NCBI GenBank assembly: GCA_029465975.1
Contig: CM055728.1
Coordinates: 15,196,205-15,260,204, forward strand
Source: Dallia pectoralis
Taxonomy: Eukaryota > Chordata > Actinopteri > Esociformes > Umbridae
DNA length: 64,000 bases
Direction of reading: 5' to 3'
A program made the position numbers and the translations under genes. A model generated the notes under the pieces. It was not told the DNA's origin. It searched no databases and worked only from the letters and a program-made list of their open reading frames with translations. Every line of letters begins with the position of its first letter. The stretch's first letter is position 1. Positions 50,001-59,900 of this stretch are shown here, piece after piece.

Positions 50001-52699
50001 CTAGCATATTCTGAATATACATTACTACTGGCACTAGATCACTTTCATTACAGTATTTAAGTATTTATGGTCTGCACACTGTACATATTCTGACTCATTA
50101 TGCACATTGTAGAGTTATGTATAGTCTGTATATTGTTGTAAATTGTTTTTTTATCCTTATTTTTATTATTATCCTAACTACGTAGTTGTTGCTTGCCATG
50201 TCTTAAGAATTTCATTGTACAGTCTGATGCAAGTCACTCTGTATACTTGACAATAAAAACTTTGAATTTGAATCTTTAAAAAACTTCAGTTGCTCTTTTT
50301 GTTGATAGGCAAATGTTCAAATGTGATGATCAAGTATTTGTGGCTTCATGGGTATGTGTGAGCTTTTTTTAGTGCAAATGTAATTAGAATGAGTGGTTTA
50401 TATCCCACTTCATTAATACCTCCTGATTGGTTTATTTGCCTGGTTACAGCCTATTGTCTTGTACTATCGTCATGCAAACTTGTGCCCACCCATCTTCATT
50501 AAAACATACACAACATAACAGCAAAAACACTTTGCCCTTTGGTTCTGTTCTCAATGTGGTTTCTTAAAGCATTCTTGATTCAGATTCAGCACATTGTGTT
50601 AATATAGATTATCTAGACCCTTTCGGTTTCTACACTTCCAACTCAAATAAATATTTATTACATTTACCTCGGCAACACATAGTCAATTAATTTGTCCACG
50701 ATTGGCATCTAGATTTTTTTCCTAGGGATGAGCTAAGTCATTTGATCTATTAGCCATACAGAGAACCAGTTCAATATCTAATGGCTTCAATTGGTTAAAT
50801 TGATCTTTTAGTCATTTTCACTATCATTGGTTCAATCTCATTATGTCTTCTGTTATTCCTCTCATGGTCCTTGGTTCCTTCTCAACCTCGTTCGAAGTGA
50901 AAGTTTAAGTACTCATGGGCTTCTTCTGCAAATAAGTTTGGAGAAGGTAACAAATTTTATAACAACCTTAATATCTGACTTACTGAATGCCTTTGAGGAC
51001 TCGAGGATGAGTACTCATGCCCAGGTAGTCATTACTGCACCAGACAGACACTTGAGAGCCTTTCCGTCCAGGGATGGAGTGGTCCTCAGCGAAGGGAAAC
51101 ATGTCAGCGTGACGATTCACTGTCTTAAAGATGCGGTAGGTGAAGTCATTCTTTTTCTCAAAGATCTTCTCGTCAAAGAAGCCGTCGTAGTCAAAACTGG
51201 AGCCCACTGGAGATTGAATGAAAAAGTAACTGTAACCATTGACTAAAAATGAACGAAGCTCAACTTTACATACCGGTAGTAACCCCTTACAATATTTTAT
51301 GACAGTATTGACAAATGCAAATCATGATCACATAACTATCAAATAATCCTTTAATAATAAACTCGTAAAGAGTTTGTTTGTCATGTTACGTTGAAATCAT
51401 TATCTAAATGTACACTCACCCATGTTGTCTCTGAGGAGGTGGGACACAATGGGGTTTGGGACCTTTGGCAAAATGGACTCATTGAGTTCCTTCAGAAGAG
51501 AACTTATGCCTGAAACAGAGAGTATGGGTTGATCATTCTGTACTTAACTGTATTTGACATTTCTTATTTTAAACCACAGGCGTATCACAAATCCTCAGTC
51601 ATTACATTGTTTTCAGTTGACGTTGCCATAACGTTGTGGGAAACTTTTGGGGAAATGTTGCGATTGGTCACAATTGTGAAACATGTTTTTGTTTTTTTTG
51701 TTACTGAAGCTAGCAAATCAAGAGTCCCCAGTTTTAATCATGAAATTATACCTTTTTATTATTGTTGCTTAGTACAATAATTCTCCCACAGCATTTAAGT
51801 TAGAGACAACAATCAACAATCAAACTTCAAGATCTCTGTGTTCAGAACCAAGTTGCTTTAACAGAACTTTTTGCTAACTTTTATTTAAGTTTTATAACTT
51901 GTATTGACTTACATGATATTTTTTATGAGATTTCTTCATTGACTTACAAATTGAATCTAAAATATATAATAATAATTGAGAGATAATATATATTATAATT
52001 GTTTAAGTTAGAGAGACCAATTTAACTTTGTTTTTGCATGTTTAGGCCAACCCAACTAACAACGTACCATCCCACACACAATTGATTTCACAGGGGTTAA
52101 TGCAAATCACTGTAACATTAGTTGAAAGGTTTAGATATAGTTTTATATTGTGTTTGTTTAAATTTGATAGCTCATTATTTATCTTTACTATGCTTAAAGT
52201 GTAGTGTATGTTGGGTTTGTGGTGGTGTTTTTGTGAGTGATTAGGTACAAGTTCAATTGCAAAACACAGATACATTTTATTACAGAATTTGAAAACATAC
52301 TGTACACCGCTGTGGCTTTTCTCTGAGACATATTTCTTGTTTTGTATTGTCTTTACCTGTGTTATACTCTGTAGGTACGTCCTCCTGGACCTCATGGCTT
52401 GCTTTCACCATGCTAATCTCTTTAGAGACAAAGGGACATTCCCTGGACATGGAGACGACCGCCTGGGTTGCAGCTTGGGCAAAATGACGCTTTGAATCCA
52501 GCTTCAGAGGACTAAGACCTGCTGATTGGGTGGAGTTAATAGTTGTTGTTTTTTCCTTGGGGATTGAGGTACGACTTGATATTTGCCGGGCAATCATAGG
52601 GCACTGATCAGCCATGGAAAATAGGGCAGCACCGGTGGTCCTTAATGCAGGCTTGGGGACTGCCTTCAGGAAAGGGCAGTGATGAAGGAATGCAGCCAT
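44083..52699 (-). CDS. alas2: 5-aminolevulinate synthase, erythroid type
   Basis: Mitochondrial PLP enzyme condensing glycine and succinyl-CoA, first and limiting step of heme synthesis. Coding exons in transcript order: 52699-52357, 51509-51420, 51206-50984, 49235-49051, 48524-48345, 48060-47896, 45738-45470, 44795-44633, 44246-44083. Phases agree: 593 residues plus stop (human ALAS2 has 587). The presequence contains three Cys-Pro heme-regulatory motifs (HCPFL at Cys8, QCPMI at Cys33, ECPFV at Cys88). The catalytic core includes VSVWCSNDYLGMSTHPRV, GAGAGGTRNISG, TFVDEVHAVGLYG and SGTLGKAFG, whose lysine (397) binds PLP across the 47,896/45,738 junction. The C terminus SYFGNMEPQY favours ALAS2 over ALAS1, as does the iron-responsive element in the upstream exon. 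The usual SMDG motif reads SMNG here. Introns hold LINE, Tc1 and minisatellite sequence. Confidence 0.97.
45002..45326. mobile_element. Palindromic non-autonomous DNA element (MITE-like)
   Basis: The ends are inverted copies (cagtcgtgtgaaaaag at left; ctttttcacatgactg at right). Inner blocks are also inverted: attcaacctcagatgaacaa faces ttcatctgaggttgaattta. So nearly the whole 325 bp can fold as a hairpin. It lies in an alas2 intron and has no coding frame. Confidence 0.8.
46038..47012. repeat. 17-bp satellite-like array, about 57 copies
   Basis: Unit acaatatggaattacta with variants (gaatatgg, ggcatta, ggaattaata) and short higher-order blocks: a segment with gggattactaacaatatgg recurs near 46,790 and 46,950. 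It occupies the alas2 intron that separates the two exons forming the PLP-lysine motif. Confidence 0.97.
49340..49680 (-). mobile_element. LINE 3'-tail fragment
   Basis: On the plus strand it begins aatcagaatcagaaaaatgt and continues caaggaattt, as do reversed 3' tails of fish LINEs. No coding part is visible. It is in the alas2 intron between exons 50,984 and 49,235. Confidence 0.5.
49735..50280 (+). mobile_element. LINE 3' end fragment
   Basis: Broken plus-strand frames read LKTLTTQAIT then SGRRYRSI-like sequence and RLLNQ, the end of a fish LINE ORF (HPGH..LFTLLPSGRRYRS). A tail ending caataaaaactttgaatttg follows. 5'-truncated; lies in an alas2 intron. Confidence 0.65.
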
Positions 52700-52721
52700 G
52701 ACTCTCGAAGCTGTTTTGACA
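52700..52721 (-). other. alas2: alas2 exon 2 5' UTR portion
   Basis: A ttcatccag acceptor (AG at 52722-52723) lies 22 bases before the initiator ATG, so the start codon is near the beginning of exon 2 and exon 1 is non-coding, as in other ALAS2 genes. Confidence 0.7.
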
Positions 52722-52792
52722 CTGGATGAACACATAAACATGAACGTCAACATAGCTTTTTAACAAATTCTATTCACACTATTACAATATAT

Positions 52793-54587
52793 ACTATCGT
52801 TCAAAAGTTTGGGGTCATTAAGAATTGTCCTTATTTTTTATAAGAAATGTCATTGTTTTCTTTAGGAATTTGAATATCTACATAGGCTAATTCAAGTTAA
52901 TCACCTTAAAATGGCAGCTGATCTCTAGAAAACTTTTGCAATTATTTTAGCACTGTTAAAAACTGTAATGCTTATTAAAGTAGCAATAAAACTGGCCTTC
53001 TGTGGATCGTCTGTCTCTAACCAGAATAGAAAGAATGTTTGGGAGAGGTAGGCCACAGTGCACAAATGAACAAGAGGACAAATACATTTTTGTTTAGTTT
53101 AAGAAAAATATGCCTCAATGTTCCTCAACTGGCAGCTTCATTAAGTAGAACCTACAAACCACCATCCTCAATAACAGTGAAGAGCCGACTCCGGGATGCT
53201 GGCCTTCTGGGCAGAGTTGCAAAAAAGAAGCCATATCTCACCTCAATATATCTGTCAAGCATAGTAGAGGCCTTGTAATTGTCTGGGGTTGCTTTAGTGC
53301 TGGTCAAGTGGGGGATTTGTAGAGGGTAAAAGGGATCTTAAAAAGGAAGGCTATCACACCATTTTGCAATGACATGCTATATCTTGTGGATGGCATTTGA
53401 TTAGAGCCAAGGACACAGGTGTCCCACAGGGCTGTGTGCTTAGCCCACTCTTGTACTCCCTCTTCACCAATGACTGCATCCCCGTACACAGCTTCAATAC
53501 CATTGTCAAGTTTGCAGATGACACCACAGTAGTTGGTCTGATCAGGGACAATGACGAGGCTGCCTACAGAGAGGAGGTCAAGCACCTTGTGGCTTGGTGC
53601 GCATATAACAACCTGGCCATCGATGCCAAGGAAACCAAGGAACTGTTTGTGGATTAAAGGAAGAAATATGCTGTATACATGCCCCAGTTCTCATTGATGA
53701 GACCACGATGGAAGGAGTACTTTGTATGGAAGATAAAGAAGGCCCACCTATCTACCAACATCCTGGTAAACTTTTAAGCGCTGTTTGTGGAGAGCACATG
53801 GCCTTATCAGGGACTCCTTACTCCCTAGCCATAAACTGTTTGCCCCCCCTGTCATCAGGAAGCAGTACAGATCTCTACTCAGCCACACCAACAGGCTTAG
53901 AAACAGTCTCTTTCCAACAGCTGTTAACATGCTGAACTCTGAAACTCTTTGGTAACCTAGCATACATACCCCCCCCATTGCTACCACTTGCCTACACACT
54001 GCTAACTATTGACTTGATCTGCCATTTGCACAATACATTCTGTCTGTTGCTACCTCTTGCCCTTCACACTGTGGGCTTATATTAATATAATAAATACTAT
54101 TATTTTGCCATTTGCGGAATACTTACTGTTTGTACCATACATTCACGACTTGCACAGATGTTTTCCACTTGTATGCCCGCGGCACATTTACTTACCCATG
54201 TTAATTGCACATACTTACACTACTCTATCTCATTTGACTCATACATCGGTTCATTGGCACACTGCCCTGCATATCATTTTTGCACTGCTCTTTCGCATTT
54301 CTGGTTGGATGCAAACTGCATGTCGTTGTACTGTACTTTTACTGACAATAAAGTTTAATCTAATCTAAAATGCCCATCGGGCCAATTTCATTTTTGGGAG
54401 GTGCTTCAGGAAGCAGGGAATCTTCGACAAAAACAAAGTTTGAACAACACAATAATTATTTCATTCAAAATCATTAGGCTATTTCTAACTTTGTGAATGA
54501 CTATACACTATTCGTTTTGCTATAGTTCCTGTTCAAACTTTGTTTCATGGAAAAGGACATAGGAGACCCCAAACTTTTGAACTGTAG
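52793..54587 (+). mobile_element. Tc1-like transposon split by a LINE insertion
   Basis: Terminal inverted repeats ctatcgttcaaaagtttggg at 52,793 and ccccaaacttttgaactgta near 54,567. Transposase remnants on the plus strand (LRDAGLLGRVAKKKPYL, SVKHSRGLVIVWGCFSAGQV, VDGI) run to about 53,398, where LINE sequence takes over until about 54,366. The gene product is frame-broken. It occupies alas2 intron 1. Confidence 0.8.
53400..54366 (+). mobile_element. LINE reverse transcriptase fragment and 3' tail
   Basis: The plus frame at 53,397-53,657 encodes GVPQGCVLSPLLYSLFTNDC, FADDTTVVGLI and WCAYNNLAIDAKETKEL: the RT palm with the F-A-D-D catalytic box. A degraded C-terminal part and a tail ending acaataaagtttaatctaat follow. 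5'-truncated copy inserted into the Tc1 element. Confidence 0.88.
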
Positions 54588-54844
54588 TTCAGATGTTGAC
54601 TATAGTCTTATCTACAGCTTATATGTAACACAATACGGCGTATCAACAAAGGCCCTTATCAACAAAGTCAGTGCTTACATGAATGATATATCATCAAAAT
54701 AACATTTTAATCCACTCTACAGTTGCATTTCATTTTAAATTTGACATCAGTTCCTTGTCGTAACTCCTGCAGGTCATTATACATTTTATAAAATGTAGTT
54801 CAGTATAATGTTTTCAGCAAGAGTGTGGTGACAAAACAGTTTAA

Positions 54845-54907
54845 TATGTTGTCAAATTAAATTTCTGCGCAAATCGTCAACCACATCATGAACGAGAAGC
54901 GAATCCG
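54845..54907. repeat. Copy 1 of a dispersed ~65-bp duplicated segment
   Basis: Shares tatgttgtc, then aaatttctgcgcaaa, then gaagcgaatc in the same order and spacing with 56,836-56,905, direct orientation, about 2 kb apart across alas2 exon 1. Confidence 0.65.
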
Positions 54908-55279
54908 TTACCAATAGTCAAAAAGTGGTTGAAATAAAGCACCATCAAGGACCAGGAGCATAACACAAATTAGGACAGACGTTTGGAATTGTATGCAAAT
55001 AAATTAATTAATAGAAATACTTTACGCTATTCCACAGTAGCCCCGCCTAAAGTAATAATTTTGAACCTTTTATTTTAGTATGTCATTTAAATTTTTAAAT
55101 TAATTGAAATATAAATCTGGACTTAGCCTATATGTTCAAAAGAGAACAGAAATATATATGCAATATAGCCTTGATAAATAGTAGCCTAATTGTGGGTCAC
55201 TGTGTAAAAAGCGTGACTAAATGTTTATATTTCAGGACGACGCACTAACAGGGCAATATAGGTGCGCCTGTGGGCGCGG

Positions 55280-55297
55280 CTTATCTCATACGAGCAG
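55280..55297 (-). promoter_or_regulatory. GATA1-TAL1-type composite motif in alas2 intron 1
   Basis: Minus strand CTG, eight bases, then AGATAAG: the half E-box plus GATA spacing of erythroid GATA1/TAL1 composite elements. It is embedded in a short GC-rich patch (gtgggcgcggc) within otherwise A/T-rich intron 1, about 730 bases downstream of the exon 1 donor. In humans a GATA site in ALAS2 intron 1 is an erythroid enhancer. Confidence 0.6.
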
Positions 55298-55513
55298 GCG
55301 TGAGCGGTCTGTGCTCTGCGAGGGGCTGAATCAAGTCATAAAAAGACAGCCAAATAAAAAAACGGAAAACCAACCATGTCTATTGATGTATGCAAAATAA
55401 AGGTTTCTGCATGTATTGAAATTAATAAATTATTGTCGGTCGTAAATCACTATGTCTACTAGATATAATGAATTATCAAACCACACAGCTTGTGGTTTAA
55501 AAATAAAAACATT

Positions 55514-55550
55514 TGAGATAAAATCTAGATAAAAGTTAAGTTTATCTAGA
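55514..55550. promoter_or_regulatory. Cluster of three GATA motifs in alas2 intron 1
   Basis: gagataaaa, tagataaaa and, reversed, tttatcta lie within about 37 bases. They are near the composite element and could act with it; A/T richness makes chance possible. Confidence 0.4.
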
Positions 55551-56020
55551 TCCAGAACACTAAGACTCTGTGAAAGTGGATAAATGTAAGTACAACTTGA
55601 TTACACTGAGCACATATAGGTAACTTTAAATTCAGGCCTATATTTGGTCAAGTTTTTTGTGTTCATGTCATTGGATTTTGGTAAAAATTCCCCTGTAATG
55701 CTTACACTTTAAAAGTACTACGTCATCAAAACAAATTTACTGGTTGGAATTTTTGGTTACTGATGAGCTTTTTTCTTATTTTATAGCTCACTTTTATTTT
55801 TGTCCTATGATATAGGCTACATACTATATACACTTTTTATTAAATAGATAATAGTCAAAACCTTATTCCGTCTTAACATTCCTAAACTTCACCTGCACAT
55901 GTCAATGCTTCCACAGAAAAACAATAAGCAAAACAAATACGTTTATTTTGCCAAGTACTGCAATTGTAGAATCATCTTTATAAATTGATAGTGTCTACGA
56001 AATAAAACAGAAGATCTTAC

Positions 56021-56076
56021 CTGTTGACCTGCACTGAGGACGAACTTCAAAACAGCAATTGCCAGAGAATTGAATG
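56021..56076 (-). other. alas2: alas2 non-coding exon 1 (5' end approximate)
   Basis: The donor is CAACAG|gtaaga at 56,021/56,020. The 5' end is placed by inference about 30 bases downstream of the GATA box at 56,103-56,108, giving an exon of roughly 55 bases, similar to the short first exon of mammalian ALAS2. It contains the iron-responsive element. Confidence 0.65.
56023..56045 (-). promoter_or_regulatory. alas2: Iron-responsive element (5' UTR hairpin) of alas2
   Basis: The RNA folds as a 3-bp lower stem (GUU/AAC), a bulged C, a 5-bp upper stem, and the six-base loop CAGUGC. It matches the mammalian ALAS2 element in lower stem, bulge and loop. One upper-stem pair is U-U where human has U-G. 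Iron regulatory proteins bind this hairpin when iron is low and block translation, coupling heme synthesis to iron supply. It ends two bases before the exon 1 donor. Confidence 0.92.
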
Positions 56077-56102
56077 TGTCGTTATACGTTTGGGCAGTGA
56101 CT

Positions 56103-56144
56103 TTATCAGAGTTCTGCAATCTCCTTCGAATACGACTCACACCC
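56103..56144 (-). promoter_or_regulatory. alas2 core promoter: GATA box and CACCC-type element
   Basis: Minus-strand TGATAA at 56,103-56,108 lies 58 bases upstream of the iron-responsive element, where mammalian ALAS2 promoters carry a GATA/TATA-like box. CACACCC (plus strand 56,138-56,144) is a KLF-type site 30 bases further upstream. No canonical TATAAA is seen at this spacing. Confidence 0.5.
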
Positions 56145-56316
56145 ATTCTGGGGGCCAGGCTGGGTACGGGGAGTAGCCAAATAGTACAGGACCAGATGCC
56201 ATTTGAGGATAGCCTGAGTCCTAATGTATCATTTTCTGTTTGGGACATAGGGCCAATATAAATACAATTCTAAATACTCTTAAATATAATTCATTTCACA
56301 CATGCAATAATTTATT

Positions 56317-56342
56317 GAATGTATATATATATATATATATTT
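56317..56342. repeat. (AT)n microsatellite
   Basis: AT run between the divergent alas2 and necab3 promoters. Confidence 0.9.
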
Positions 56343-56835
56343 ACATTTTAATCATTTAGAAAACCCTCTAATGCCGTTTACTTTGGTGCAATAATCTTAA
56401 AATAGCTAAGTGGGTAACAGCACAAATCATGAAATATACAGTAAGCCTATATTTAACTGCACATCGCTTCGCCGTGGGATATTGGCAATATATTACAACA
56501 CGGATACGACTATATAAATGGTTACCAATGCAATTATAGCAGAGAAAGGGCTGTGACGTAATACCCGGAGCCACATGTATCGCAGCTATTAGCCAATCAG
56601 CATTCAACATTCAGGACCTCCATATGATATTATATAAAATTACGTATCTATAACTTCTCGCTAGAGCCAATTGTCCTACACTGTTAACATAATCGAAGTC
56701 CAGTTAGACATGAAGTCCTCGCCAAACATTGCTTCCTGCCTGATGGTTAATTATTGTTAATGTAGTTCAGATATTCTATAGCTCGTATATTTCCAACAAC
56801 AGCGTCAGTCGTGACTGTCTGTAGGCGGAGTTTCT

Positions 56836-56905
56836 TATGTTGTCCAATGAAATTTCTGCGCAAACTGGCCACCAGCCGCCCCCCTCGGACTGGAAGCGAA
56901 TCTGC
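56836..56905. repeat. Copy 2 of the ~65-bp duplicated segment, in the necab3 promoter
   Basis: Contains a CCAAT box (tgtccaatgaaa) and lies about 90-150 bases upstream of the necab3 start codon. The first ~29 bases differ from copy 1 by only two or three substitutions. Confidence 0.65.
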
Positions 56906-56988
56906 AGCAAAGTCGAAGACCTCCGTCACCATAAACCGAAGCAGGGAAATCAGTTTTTAGATTGCATCCAAACAAACAGGTTTACAAA

Positions 56989-59900
56989 ATGCTGGCATGC
57001 ACAGAAATGATTACCAGGTGTCTACAGTCTGCTAAGCATGACCACCACAGAAAACAGCAGCAGCTTCTGCAGAAGAACCAATATCAAGGAGTCTCTATCC
57101 TCCAAGATGTAAGTAGCCCATTCTTCGTCGTCGATATTTAAAATTAAAGGGTGAATTTAATTGAGTAAGCATATTTATATGTCTATGTGGTCATCGTTTC
57201 ACGCAGTTTGTCATCATGTGGTCAGACCGCCAGTGGAATTATGGTATTATGCTGTACACTTGATAGCCAAGCATCTGTGAAGGGTTTAAAAATGCTGTAG
57301 GTCGTCCAGTGTATCTTACTGTAGGCCTGTTAAACCAACAAAAAATACAATACAATAGAGTAATGATGTTCAATTAACATTAATTGTGGACATGTAACAA
57401 GGTGAATGATGTTTAAAGATTATTATTGTGTAAACTTACCACTTAACATAAAAGGGTGAACTCAGTTTACCCTTCTTGAATATTGCATGACTGTCAACCT
57501 TTTTGAAGATGGCTGGAAAGTAATATGGGTACCATATGACTTCAATAGAATCTTTTATTTATTTTTTTAAAGTCCTTTTTAAAATATAGTTGTCACAAAG
57601 TGCTTTTACAAACACCCAGCCTGAACCCGACAAAGCACACATATAGTTGATACAAGTTGATGCACAACCCTGATGGGTCGATTTAGGAAGAAACCTAGAC
57701 AGGAACCAGCCTATGAGGGGTGGCCAGTCCTCTCCTGGATGTGCTGGGTGCATTTATAAATGTTTAGTTTAATAATTCTTAAATGCATATTTTAAACTGC
57801 AGAGTGTTTTTTAAAATAAAATAGTCCAGGTCAATACAGTCACGAAGGGAGGTTTTGGCAGATTGGAAGCCGAAACGGTCAGGTAGCATCAGCTGCTCAG
57901 TCTGCAACACAACCAGGGGTTTCATCTGATTTGTTAAGACTTTAAGCATTTCAGCAAACATTCGATTTCAAAGTAAATTGGTTGTGCCTCTTAATTGATG
58001 TGTGCTCTACCAGCATTATTGTTTTGATTGAAAGGTATGGTATTTTCATTTCAAATCAGAGTTCATTTAGTTTTTAAATTGAAATCAACATTCACAACTC
58101 ATTTGTTGTGCTCTTATTTGTTGATGATCTATTGTGACAATCTACCCAACGTAGTGTGACAACTGATCCCGCTGATGGGGCAATTTGTCACAAGGGCACA
58201 CCCTCTATTGACCGGGCTACAACTCCGTAATGACATGAGATATGAGGATGTAATGAACATAAAATATGTGCCCAAGACTTTCTTCTTTCAGTTGGTAGGA
58301 CATTTATACCATATGAGTACATTGTGATGTATTTGTTACACCGTGGGACAAGTGTGACAACATACCTTTACATTGATGAGGCAATCAAACGGATTGATTG
58401 CTATTAAGTTTGTGAAATTACCAATAATAAAACATCAATTTCAAAGGATCGACATTGTTCAAATTATTAGGAATTGTTTTTCCAGGCTGGTGTCACAGTA
58501 ACTGAATGTAAAGTAGTGTTATAGTTGACATTTTAAGCCTGAATTACTTGTCTGGTTGATATGTTCTTTTTGCATTTTCAGATCTTTCGCCGGGCAGACA
58601 AAAATGGTGAGTGCAATTTTTGCCATTAAAAAGATGAGACAGACCATTACGAATGCATTGTATTATATCGATAGTCCTTCACAAACCCAACAAAAATCTA
58701 GTTTTGTTTGACTGATATTTATCAGAATGATTCCTACAAAAGACAGTTATGCACATGCGCATTAGACTTCTGCTAAATTGCTTGATGTAAACGTTGGCAT
58801 TAGTGGTTTAGCCACTGTTACCTTGTTTCACATGTACACTGCTACTGTAGCATTCTTTTTGATGACATGCTATCTACAGGCGAAACCACCTCTCCCCAAC
58901 CCTGGCACTAAATTACAAAACATTTTAAAATGGCTTCCTTACCATTTACTGTTTTTGGTCAACAGTCAATCAGGTTTGAGTTAAACCAGGCTTTTAAAGC
59001 AGACATATTATCTACATGGTTATGCCCAAAGATAATATTATTGCTCTAGCATGTTTATCTTTGGAGAGAATCAAGGACTTGCAGCGCTCTCTCCAAGCTG
59101 TCCATATTTGTTCCATCTCAGATGATGGCAAGCTATCCCTGGAAGAGTTCCAGTCATACTTTGCGGACGGCATTCTGACCCTGGAGCAGATGCAAGAGCT
59201 TTACTACTCCATTGACCGGCAACGGACAGAGTAAGTGCATCTGATCTTCCTGTGGGAAAGCTCCCCAGTCACTGTCAGTAACTCTGCAGAGTATTTCAAT
59301 TAATGCTCCAGGATTGATGGTTCTTGAGGCTGAGGGTGGCCTCAAATTCTGTACTATCCACACGAGTTAATAATTTACAGAAAGAGGAAAGACTAAAATC
59401 ATATGGTAAATCAGTTGTCATATAACTTCCCGGTAAACGCAATTTCAGCCGTTGCTGCTGGCTTTGTATATTAAAGAAATGCATTCAGGTGCGTAGTGGC
59501 TGGGGGGATTGTGCATAACTAATTTATTTCAGGGTGTGTAAAATGTTTGGAGTGCTAGAGTTATTCACATTAATTATTGCCAAGTGGAGAAGCAACAGCA
59601 CCACTGTCTTGCTATACCTTGAACATTTTAGCTTCACACATTTGAATGGCTATTAGGGACAAATACTAAGCAGAATGTATCCGTTTGGCAACAAGCTGTG
59701 AACATTAATATCAGAATGTATTTAGTTTTACCATAAAAAGAATCTCAAGATAATATTCGATTAAATCACTCCCAAATATTGTCGCAGAGCCATCCTGTCC
59801 TTGTAGTTGTTGCTTAAGCATTGCATCACTGTTCACAGTTAGCTGTGCCATTGCGAGACCATGTTAATCTAGCTTGTGGATTGGTTCATGGGAGGTTGGT

